NCBI GenBank assembly: GCA_000149265.1
Contig: CH003409.1
Location: 805,505 to 869,504 of the forward strand
Direction: 5' to 3'
Length of the DNA: 64,000 bases
Source of the DNA: Ciona savignyi
Lineage: Eukaryota; Chordata; Ascidiacea; Phlebobranchia; Cionidae
Below the pieces are notes generated by a model, which did no database searches, was not told the DNA's origin, and worked only from the letters and a program-made list of their open reading frames with translations. The translations under genes were made by a program, and so were the position numbers. Positions 13,595 to 22,996 of the stretch are shown one piece after another. Within the stretch, counting starts at the first letter, position 1, and each line of letters opens with the position of its first letter.

Positions 13595-13740
13595 GGTTGG
13601 GTTAACCATTCGACCACGTTCTAGAATGACTTGTTTATATATTTTTCTACCGTGCTAAGGTTTGAACCCATGATGGGCTCGTCACCGAAACCGTTTTATA
13701 TAGGTGGTATCAATATAGGCCGCGTTAGCCATTTGATAAA
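13595..13740 (-). repeat. SINE-like repeat, family 2 (unit B copy)
   Basis: Duplicate of the family-2 element at 7700-7845, carried by the segmental duplication. Confidence 0.6.
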
Positions 13741-14608
13741 GACCGTTCCAAAGGGTCTTACAGTTTGGTAAGAAAGAAAAACAAAATAAGGACCTTCATG
13801 TTTGCCATTTTTGTCGAAAAAAAACGCAGATAAAATCACATTTCGCGGACCAGAAACAGTGAAAAGACCGCAGAAGTTTTAGTAGTTTTGGTAAATTTAA
13901 ACAGTTTTGTTTGTGAACCCTTTAGTATGTTCAAAATAGAGCACAACGGATTTGTAGCTGCAAGTTTAAATAATTCTATTTTGCCAATAAAGCGTTAGGG
14001 TGATTAAATAACTTCAAGAGTACCCTAACCCATAATACCGCCGATGTGCACCACTAGATAGTTGCAAAAGAGGTAATGAATCGACAGTATTACCAATATA
14101 TACATGATATACCCAATTAAATAACGGAAATCGATGTTTTTTGTTGAATTATTAAACTTAATGAATTATTTCTCAGGGCTGATTCATAGGTCTTTAAGAC
14201 AGCGCTATATTAAGCGGCTTTGACAAATATTGAATACAAGACGTTCTGACTAAATATTTAACACAATTTTATTGGGTAGCTCTGATTCTTTATAGTACTC
14301 AAGAAAACTAAAATGTTAACATTTAATATGGTTATATATTTTTATTAACAATTATGTCAACTGAAATGGTAGGCCTACATTGCGAAATATAAACATTAAA
14401 AGGCAATCAAACAATATTTTTGTTTTTAAGTTCAGTCTTTTATAACAAGATACATGTGACAGTGTGTGAATAGGCAGCAGAATACTGGTGTTACTAAATT
14501 TTAAGCTTGATGAAATCGGTAAATAAATTGAACCTGGGACATGATTTAGTTGTGTCAAAATTGTTGCAAGGGGTGGGACACGTGTACAGAGTATCAATCT
14601 GAATGTGG

Positions 14609-17126
14609 TCATGTATAGTTAAGCGAAAGTCGGGTTTTGGTGTTTCCTGCATCCCTTCCGTTTGGAATTACCACATTTGTGGGCTGGGAGGTTGGGATAA
14701 ACGAATTCGATGATGTTGTTACTACTGTCTCTTTCCTTTGGCGTGCTGTGATTGGGAAACCGATTCATAGAAGAATGTTATGTTTATATCTGTTGATGGG
14801 CAATCGCAGTGGGGGTTTACCACCAATCGTTTAACTCATGTAACTGTCAGGATACCGAAGTTACTGCTGTGCGTTGTGTATGATTAAGATATTCCTTTAA
14901 TTTGGTTAAACCTCTAAATCCAATAGGTCTAGGCAATGTCTGTAAGTGTCAAGAAACACGATTACTCGGGATTCGCAACTTGTTGAATCTCGAACGGAAA
15001 ACTTTATCGATTCCATAAATACTGTCTACTATATAAAAAGGTTTTGCCGCTGGAAAGATGCTTTGATCAAGTAAGTTAACCGCCCAGACATTTTCGCAGA
15101 TAAAGATAGGTTTCACCTGTTGTAAGAAATCATTGAGCGCGTAGCACGATGAATCGTTAGATCACTAGATCACTTCAGGTGTGCATTTGGGTTACCAAAG
15201 GTATTCTTGTTTAATAAGTATTATAGTGGCTTTGATACATTATCTTTTCACACCAATTGACCATTGAGTTCAGGTAATATACACTAGGTGCCTTGCCCAA
15301 GTACACAGTAGACGACCTTATAACTGGTTTCGAACCATAACACTCTGCTTGACAGTCCGACACGTTACGAAAGATCTAAACGACTGGGTGAACTGACAGC
15401 CTACTCCAGCCCAACGCAGTACAAGTAAGTTTCGAAAACTCTTTTCGAAAAACTTCAGCACATTACATGTTGCTCTGTATGTCGATATTTTTAACATTCA
15501 TATATATTATTATATTGTAAAAAAATAAATACAGAAAATTGTTTGTGTGTAAATATATACAGGAAATTATATATGTAAATATAAAACTATTACATGATAC
15601 TTGGATGAAGCCCACGCCCCAAACGATAGCCCACACCCATCCAAATAGCACGAATGAAACAGTGATAAGTTGCAACCAACCAATCCAGAAATTTAAACAG
15701 AAAGTCTTGAATACGCCTATGTTCTTCTGACTAGACTGTGCGCAGCAAAGAATCGAGAACGAAGCAATGATGGTTCCTGAAATAAAAAGGCAATTATGTT
15801 ACCAAAATTACTATACGCTAATATATTTTTTAATTTAATCCGGCGTGGGCATGCTGCTTTGTAAAAAAATGAGAATTTTCACAATCTAAGACGTACTTTA
15901 GGAGGCGTTCAACCAATTATTCTCCCTATCTCTCCAATGCAAACTGACCTCACAAAAACGGCTGTCACTCAAAATCCTGACATAGGAAGTCTTAGATTTT
16001 TTCACAATTTAAAATTGAAGCTTGGATCTGCAACCTAAACTCAAAACCCTACAAAATTTTGTTTAAAAATTTTAAGCCCATACCCCTATGTACATCGGCA
16101 ACTTTTTCCCAACAAAACAGCTAGCAGATGCACAATCAACACCTTTATTTTACAAAGCACTGCTCCACGATTACAAAACTTTACAGCTAAACGAGAACAC
16201 CGGCGCGCAGCCTAGCACATGATGCTTTCAACCAAACAAACATTGGGGAGTCACCACCATTGTTACTCAGCAAAACATTCTTTAAAAACAATGACTCACG
16301 GAGGGTACCACTCGTCACATCCTGCCGTTCATAGAGGTCTTAATTGGTTATACGCCATCTATAGTTTAAAAGTACCATCGTTGCATCTATAATTGAATGG
16401 GCGCCGTTAAACGACACAAAACGTTTACGTGTCTTAAGATGCCAAGAAAAAATATGAAAATATGCTATACTTTATTCTCACTTAAATGGTATTATCACAT
16501 AGGAAATCGTCTGATTTTCCCACCGTTGCGTTACCGGAAATACTGCAGTGTGTTGTACATGTTTGAGACTGTCCTCCAACCCATTACCCTACTAGGTTAA
16601 AGTAATGTCAGCTAGGTGCTTTGTCCAAGGAAAAACCGACCAACTAGTAATTGGTTTCGTTCTCACAACCTTTTGACAGAGAGGCGACACTTTATCTCAG
16701 CGGTCGAAAACATAAAAAACATATATACCAATTCCTGGTAAAAGACAGTTGATCACCAGACACGTGATGGCGCACCACATCGGCATTACTGGTACAGATG
16801 CTGAGCCAATCAATGAGTTGGTTTGATGAGCTGCCTGAGTGGTGTATGTCACATACTGCGCTGGTGGTGAAACTTGTGTTGAAATCTGTATCGTGTGAAA
16901 GCATATGTAAAACTATTTTTTTAACTAAACTAAGTTAAATAATAGACATAAACTTTCTTACGTTAAAACATTTTAGCGTATTTAGGCCTAAAACCTAAAT
17001 AAGTAAGACTATACAAAAACCAACTAAGCTTACCTGTGGGTTCGGTGCCGGTACAGCATTGTAACAAGTATGGTCGGCTGTCTGCAACCTTTCGCGTTCC
17101 TCTGAATTGTATGTTGATTGGTTCAT
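14609..17126 (-). CDS. SPEC3/Stum-family membrane protein, copy B
   Basis: Four exons: 17034-17126 (ATG), 16729-16885, 15594-15776 and 14609-14745. They join in phases 0, 1, 1 to about 189 residues. Relatives are small membrane proteins tied to ciliated ectoderm (SPEC3) and mechanosensory dendrites (Stum); the role here is inferred. Two hydrophobic segments are conserved: VPVMPMWCAITCLVINCLLP and VSFVLFGWVWAIVWGVGFIQ. Compared with A and C, the exon-2 acceptor is mutated (TTTCAG to TTTCAC, 16895); a TACAG 9 nt inside the old exon keeps the frame, so the coordinates assume its use. A 2-bp insertion in exon 4 replaces the short C-terminal tail (NTNPTFA in A and C) by a longer one. The gene could still be functional. 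Confidence 0.75.
15901..16359. mobile_element. MITE-like insert in intron 2 of copy B
   Basis: These 459 bp are absent from the matching place in copies A and C. The ends are imperfect inverted repeats: left GGAGGCGTTCAACCAATTA, right (reverse complement) GATGGCGTATAACCAATTA. TA dinucleotides flank both sides. No coding potential is seen, so it fits a small non-autonomous DNA transposon; the superfamily is not determined. Confidence 0.65.
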
Positions 17127-17919
17127 TGTAATATTATTAAACTCACACGCGCCTTTTTTTCGGAAAAAAAATATTTCGACCTGTCTAAAGGGATACAACA
17201 CTAAAAGGCAAAAGGATCAGGGACCTGGGTAACTAAATTTCATTCACACTTTGGAAGATAGATTTGTGGAAAATCAGGTTCTTTTGTGGTCGGTTGGTGT
17301 GCTTATACCTATAGCACTAAATCTGACCTGAGTTCTCCAACTAATTATACTCCGATCTGACTCCGTCTCGGAAGGTTTTGACAGTTTCTTATAAACTAAT
17401 ACATTAAAACACATACAGTTCAACTGGTTGCCTAGACATGCTAGGAGCCGCGCCCCAGCAGGCGATTTATTTTGGTCTTTATTCCAAAACGCGTTTTTAA
17501 TACTAATTAATGCAAAGACTCTATACACAAAACATCAGCTTGCAATACGTATGGCATAATGCGTGGGGAGGATTATAAAGAAGGCGTTGAGGACAATAGC
17601 CGGTTTACGCAGAGGAAATGATTTTTCAGGAGTTGTAGCATTTCGTATAGTATATATTTGTTTTAATTTATGTCTAAAATATTTTGTGTTTTAAATTCGT
17701 TTTTTTTTGCGTTTTAAGTTTATCGACGCTCACGTTTTATTTATTACTCCTTACGTAATTATCACCTTGTTCGGCCCTTTGTATTTCCTCTGGTTTAAAT
17801 CATTAACATAGTTTTCCCACTTAATCTCCCACAGTTAGTAAAACGTGCAGATGTGAAAATTCTCGCACGTAAACTTTTTGCACCTCGTAAATGGCCTATA
17901 TATTCTACCACAGGGCGAT

Positions 17920-18019
17920 NNNNNNNNNNNNNNNNNNNNNNNNNNNNNNNNNNNNNNNNNNNNNNNNNNNNNNNNNNNNNNNNNNNNNNNNNNNNNNNNN
18001 NNNNNNNNNNNNNNNNNNN
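17920..18019. other. Assembly gap, 100 N
   Basis: Exactly 100 N within unit B. By comparison with unit A at about 11760-11820 only a few tens of bases need be missing, but 14 bases before the gap (CCACAGGGCGAT region) do not match A, so an extra insertion may be hidden here. Confidence 1.
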
Positions 18020-19084
18020 ACCTACGTCATGCTGAATGACGTACTAAGTAACTTGAGTCGCGAATAAACTGTGTATTGAATGAGACGCAGAATACAACTA
18101 AACTAAATCAAGAGTTAGTTTTCGAGCTTGAAATCTAGACATTAACAATCGTGGCTTCCATAATATTTAGTAGGCTCTCTGTGGAAAGTAGATTTTCCAC
18201 TGCGCAGCTCGCCGGGGACCTTAAGGTAGAGCCGGCTAAATCAAGCTCAGTCAACTTCAAACAATCAGCTGTAAAAAGCGCGAGCCCACAGAGTAAAAGG
18301 GAACAGTCGTGTGCCCATTAATCGCCAATTACAACAATTTTAACATAACTTAATATAATGTGCAAAAATATTTTATAAACGAGAATGTCACTACACAGCT
18401 TCCTTTTCCCCGAAAATTTTATATTTTGAAACTATTAATCCGCCATGGGATTTATATAAATTTTTTGTAGGAACATCGCGTAGGGACATTTCAAATGGTG
18501 GCGAGAAAAATCAATTTTCAACAAACAAATTGGTCGGATCTCTTCGATGGTGAAATGTGGATGACACCTGTAAAATAAACTGAACAAGGGTTTCTGTATA
18601 GGGCCTATGAAGTAACTATCAGGTTATTCGCTATGCAAAAACATTGGTGGTCCATGCAGAGGGCAAAAATCAAACCAAAGCATTATTCAGACGCAAATCA
18701 CGCTATAGACAATAGACATAAAAACATACTCGTATAAAACGGCGTGGAGCATTCTCGACACGCAATAATATACCCAGTAGACATAAAATAGTTATATAAA
18801 ATAGGCCACTATAGACGATACGCTCAATACTCAGCATGTAATAATCAAAAATGCTTTAGTCGTGATCCCACCCTATAATTTCATATTCCATCAACCTTTA
18901 AATCAAAATGCTGAACAACTCGATGACAGTCAAAGATCCGACTCATAGACGAAACGGCCACCACGAAAACGAAAAACTTGTATATACGTGAACCCAGGTG
19001 ATCGCTTAGGTTTGCGACTCGTGTCGTGAGGAAATTCTTTTCCTACTCAACCAAAATGTCGAAAATATTGTTTTCCTCTTCAAT

Positions 19085-19277
19085 TGTGCTGCTCGTAATT
19101 GATGGTTTCTTTATTGCGCACATGACTTTCAGCATTTTCTCAGCGCTTCCCCTTGATCTAATATATCTTCTTTGTGCTTAGTTGCAGGCAACGCGGAATC
19201 CGTTTCTTCGGTTAGATGACGTCGGCCACTTCGCCCATCCACAATAACATTAAAGCGCTTTATAAAGTCCAAACCAA
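19085..19277 (-). mobile_element. Degenerate LTR-retroelement protease fragment (unit B end)
   Basis: Copy of the fragment at 12869-13065, with additional small indels that break the frame. It was carried here by the segmental duplication. Confidence 0.45.
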
Positions 19278-19575
19278 CTAGAGAGTGTCAACCACGTGTT
19301 TAACCACCACTATCTGTAAAACACATTTTTGTATGCCATATATTCATACTACAGGATCCCTAACCTCAAATTGTATTTTATACACCGAGCATGTACCGGT
19401 AGTTTGTTTCTGCAAGCATAAACGCATGGGTTCCAGAGTTATTAACCAAACTTATTTTCCATATTTAAATTAAAAAAGAATAATCATGTTATTTTAACAA
19501 AAATTTTACCACAAAAGTTTTAAACTAGAACTTCTTTTCAAACTTCTTTTTTTCTTTCGCTGTAGTAAAATTTGT

Positions 19576-20002
19576 CCGGTCCGTTGGTCTAACGGTTAAG
19601 TGCGTCGCCATTCAATCGAAAGGTTGCAGGTGCGAAACTGGTCGCTAGCTAGTCGGTTGTGTCCTTGGGAAGGGCACTTCACGGACATTGCCTAAACCCA
19701 GCGGATTAATGGGTTCTACCAAATTGAAGGCACGTGTCTATCATATACAACACACTGCAATAGCTCCGGTAACCCGACGATGGGCGCGAGGTGATCTGAT
19801 GATTGCCCGTGTGTTAACCCCCTTGGTTTTCCCATTAACGGGGATAAAAATGAATATCCTTCTATGCATATACAACACACTGAAATAGCTCCGGTAACCC
19901 GACGATGGGCGCGAGGTGATCTAACAATGGCCCGTGTTTTACCCCCTTGGTTTTCCCATTCACGGGGATAAAAATGAATATCCTATCCTCTCCTATCCTA
20001 AA
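19576..20002 (+). repeat. SINE-like repeat, family 1, with duplicated 3' part
   Basis: This is one of the best-preserved copies: the tRNA-like head GGTCTAACGGTTAAGTGCGT, the GGTTGCAGGTGCGAAACTGG block, the body, and a tail of CCTAT units. The last ~130 bp (CACTG.AATAGCTCCGGTAA to the GGGGATAAA end) is present twice in tandem. Confidence 0.85.
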
Positions 20003-20186
20003 TAAAGCTAAATTCGAAAAACAGACATTAGTTTTTCATGGCTTCGGGGTATCCTCCAAGAGTTTACTACATAACTTTCTGTTTTACATATGTGGGCCAT
20101 GTTATCTAACAATTATTTTAAGTTTAAATCCGATTTGACGACTCCTTGTTGTTGGAGACATTCTTACATTCTTACTTACGATTCTT

Positions 20187-20945
20187 AAAATTTTGGTTTT
20201 TGCATATCTAGACAAAGTTGTCTAACAAGCGACAAAGTTTCATTGCGATTCCATTACTCCTTCTGGTAGATGTTGGACCGAATGCTTGTCAAAATCATGA
20301 TTTGGTACAAAATCTTATTTTTTAGAGTATTTCATTGGGTAATATTTTTTTCTAATTGTTAAATCGGTGACTAATGCCCTTACATTTTATCAAATCTGAT
20401 TAAAATTGGAGCAGTTGTTCAAGCGCCAAGCCCAAAAAAAGCTAATTTTTTATAAATAAATACCGTTTTGGTTTTTAACGTCTCAGGGGAATTCCCCTAA
20501 AATTATTACCTAAAATTTTGGTTTCTGCATATCTAGACCATGTTGTTCAACAAATAACAAAGTTTCATTGAGATTTTATTAACCCTTCTCGTAGATGTCG
20601 GGGCGACATGGCATGCCTGTCACAATTATCATTTAACAGCAAAAGTTTAATTTTTAAGGTATTTCCCTATAGGTAATTTTTTTATTTCTTTTAAGTGTTA
20701 AATCAGTGACTAGTGCACTAACATTCCACCAAATTTGATTGAAATTGGAGAAGCCGTTCAAGCGCTATGGCCTAAAAAGCTAATTTTTTAGAAAAAAATG
20801 ACCGTTTTGGTTTTTAACGTCCAAGGGGAATTCCCCTAAATTTATTATCCAAAATTTTGGTTTCTGCATATCTAGACCATGTTGTATAAAAAAATCACCA
20901 AGTTTCATTGCGATTCCATTATTCCTTCTGGTAGATGTCAAAAAA
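20187..20945. repeat. Tandem repeat of ~325-340 bp, 2.3 units
   Basis: Units start at 20187, 20512 and 20851 with AAAATTTTGGTTT.TGCATAT. Each complete unit shares blocks such as CAAAGTTTCATTG, TGGTAGATGT, AAATTGGAG and ACCGTTTTGGTTTTTAACGT, and ends with the perfect palindrome AGGGGAATTCCCCT. No protein frame is maintained. Confidence 0.85.
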
Positions 20946-20993
20946 AACGGACAAAAAAAATATGTGTCCCATTCAAATGGGACCCATAATAAC

Positions 20994-21378
20994 GGGATGG
21001 CGAACGTTTGCAATTTGTTAGTTTCATTTCCAAAACGTTGGTAAAAATAGAACGTGTGTCTGTTAAATTGGGTAAAAGAGAAACTGATGCTCTGGGGTCC
21101 ACCAGAAACTTGAAGTTGTTTGCCACGTCTTCAACGAAAAATAAACCGGACTTCGCGTGATATCCTGGACTTGACATTTGGAGTGTTGATTTGGATTTTG
21201 TTCTTGCTGTTTTTCTGTTGGTTGCAGACCAATTGCAGCCTGGATTGCACTTTCGAGCACGGCAACCAAAATGTTTATGAAACCAGCAAATCACTTGCGG
21301 CCTTTCTGTTGGCAACGGAAAATTGAAGCGATTGTTTCGCCAACACATTTTTCTTCGTAAATAGACCTGCGTGTTCAA
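20994..21378 (-). mobile_element. Broken LTR-retroelement gag/protease fragment
   Basis: A minus-strand frame shows a CWFHKHFG.RARKC..GC zinc-knuckle-like block of the type seen at the Gag end of invertebrate Ty3/Gypsy elements, followed by an aspartic-protease N-terminal half. Where the catalytic D-T/S-G triad is expected it reads D-P-R, so the protease is inactive. The downstream end shares about 40 bp with 13070-13112. No terminal repeats are seen. It is an old, non-functional fragment. Confidence 0.55.
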
Positions 21379-21537
21379 ACATGTATTGGAAATTCACCAC
21401 TGTGAAGAATCAGGTTCTTTTGTGGTCGGTTAGTGTGCTTATACCTATAGCACTAAATCTGACCTGAGTTCTCCAACTAATCAAACTCCTAATTGACTTC
21501 GTCTCGGAAGGTTTTGACAGTTTCTTATAAGCTAATA

Positions 21538-22367
21538 CAGCGGTTCCCAAACTGGGCGCCGCGGCGCCCTGGGAAGCCGCGAGACTTTGCCAGGGGCGCC
21601 GCAAAAGCATGCGGAAATTGCTGCATTTATTGTTTTTTTTTCACAAAAAAACAGTACATGTGCGTTACACCAGTAAAACGTTAATTGGAGATGTTTGAGC
21701 CTGGTGTGCAACCCCATACACTGGCATACAAGATTCGTTTTACTTAAATCCATTGTTCGGTGTTATCTGCCACTATTTGCTCACTAACATGGTATTGTTT
21801 TCGAATAATGGTTTGTCAAATAACTGTTTTGCATTAATTGAGTATTCGTCACTTTAGTAGTTTAGTCCAGTGGTTCTCGATCTTTTTGACCTCGTGGCGC
21901 ACCCGAGACCAATTAGGAAACGAACGGGCGCACTTCGCACGGCGAGTCAAAACAATATGCTAAATACTTAAACAATTTAGGAAAAATATGGAAAATTAAT
22001 AGTTTAATTTAAATAATTTCATCAGCAAATTTTCCACATAACGAAATTACTGTTTCTTTAGGAGCTCTTGCTTTTCGAAAGTTTAGTAGTTTATAATATA
22101 TGAACACTCTGTCGTAAATTTACGAAATGCAAGTTTGGCGCACCTAGCTAACTTCTGTGGCGCACCAATGAGCCGTGGCGCACCATTTGAGAAGCACTGG
22201 TTTAGTCAATAGTTTTAAAGAGTTTGAATGGTTATCCAAATGCATGCTATAGTCTGGATATACAATATACAATACATGCAGTTTAAAAATTTTGGCTTTA
22301 TGAGGGAGCCGCAAGGTTTAATAAGTTTACAAAAGACGCCGCCAACAAAAAAGTTTGGGAACCGCTG
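21538..22367. mobile_element. hAT-type non-autonomous transposon (outer)
   Basis: An 830-bp element with terminal inverted repeats CAGCGGTTCCCAAACT ... AGTTTGGGAACCGCTG. It is flanked by a perfect 8-bp target duplication AGCTAATA (21530-21537 and 22368-22375), the hallmark of hAT elements. The empty site is present in units A and B, which confirms insertion. GC-rich subterminal sequence follows the left end. No intact transposase is seen, and a second element is nested inside. Confidence 0.9.
21868..22199. mobile_element. hAT-type element nested in the outer hAT element
   Basis: A 332-bp element with imperfect inverted ends CAGTGGTTCTCGA ... TTGAGAAGCACTG and an 8-bp target duplication GTTTAGTC (21860-21867 and 22200-22207). 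Subterminal GTGGCGCACC motifs repeat near both ends. It inserted after the outer element. Confidence 0.88.
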
Positions 22368-22996
22368 AGCTAATACATTAAAACACATACAGTTCAACTA
22401 GTTGCCTGGACATGCTCGGAGCCGCGCCCCAGCAGGCGATTTATTTTATTATTTTTAACACATAATGAATCGACAGTATTACCAATATATACGTGATATA
22501 CCCAGTTAAATAACATAAAGCGATGGTTTTTCTTGAATTATTAAACTTAATAAATTATTTGTCAGGGCTGATTCATTGGTCTTTAAGACAGCGCTATATT
22601 AAGCGGCTTCGACAAATATCGAATAGAAGACTTTTTGACTAAATATTTAACAAACTTTTATTGGGTAGCTCTGATTCTTCATAGTACTCAAGAAAAGTAA
22701 AATGTTTACATTTACAATTGTTATATATTTTTTATTAACAATTATGTCAACTAAAATGGTACATTGCCAAATGTTAACATTTAAAAAAAATCAGATAATG
22801 TTTTTGTCTTTAATTCATTCTTCAATAACAAAAAACATGTATATCAGTGTGTGAATAGTCAGACACTGGTGTAACTAAATTTAAAGCTTGGTGAAATCGG
22901 TAAATAAATTGCACATGGGACATGATTAGTTTGTCAAGAGTGATGTAGGGGTGGGACACGTGTATAGAGTATCAATCTAATTGCGGTCATGTATAG

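Larger units (their letters stand above)
13120..19277. repeat. Segmental duplication unit B (with assembly gap)
   Basis: Direct tandem copy of unit A, separated from it by 54 bp. It contains SPEC3/Stum copy B, a 459-bp insert absent from A, a shortened first intron, and the 100-N gap at 17920-18019. Confidence 0.9.
21402..22448. repeat. Remnant of another duplication unit (matches 11124-11334)
   Basis: After removing the hAT-type insertion, 21402-21537 plus 22376-22448 match the right-hand part of unit A at 11124-11334 (TCAGGTTCTTTTGTG through GCAGGCGATTTATTTT). It joins directly to unit C, as expected for the remains of a partly deleted unit between B and C. Confidence 0.75.

Noticed and set aside
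14637-14834. Plus-strand frames at 8739, 14637 and 23055 repeated in all three units
   Set aside because: They are the complement of SPEC3/Stum exon 4, which has correct phase and an acceptor on the minus strand.
19576-19650. Possible tRNA genes at SINE heads
   Set aside because: Box-like motifs are present, but the acceptor stem and anticodon arm do not pair and the heads always continue into a SINE body.
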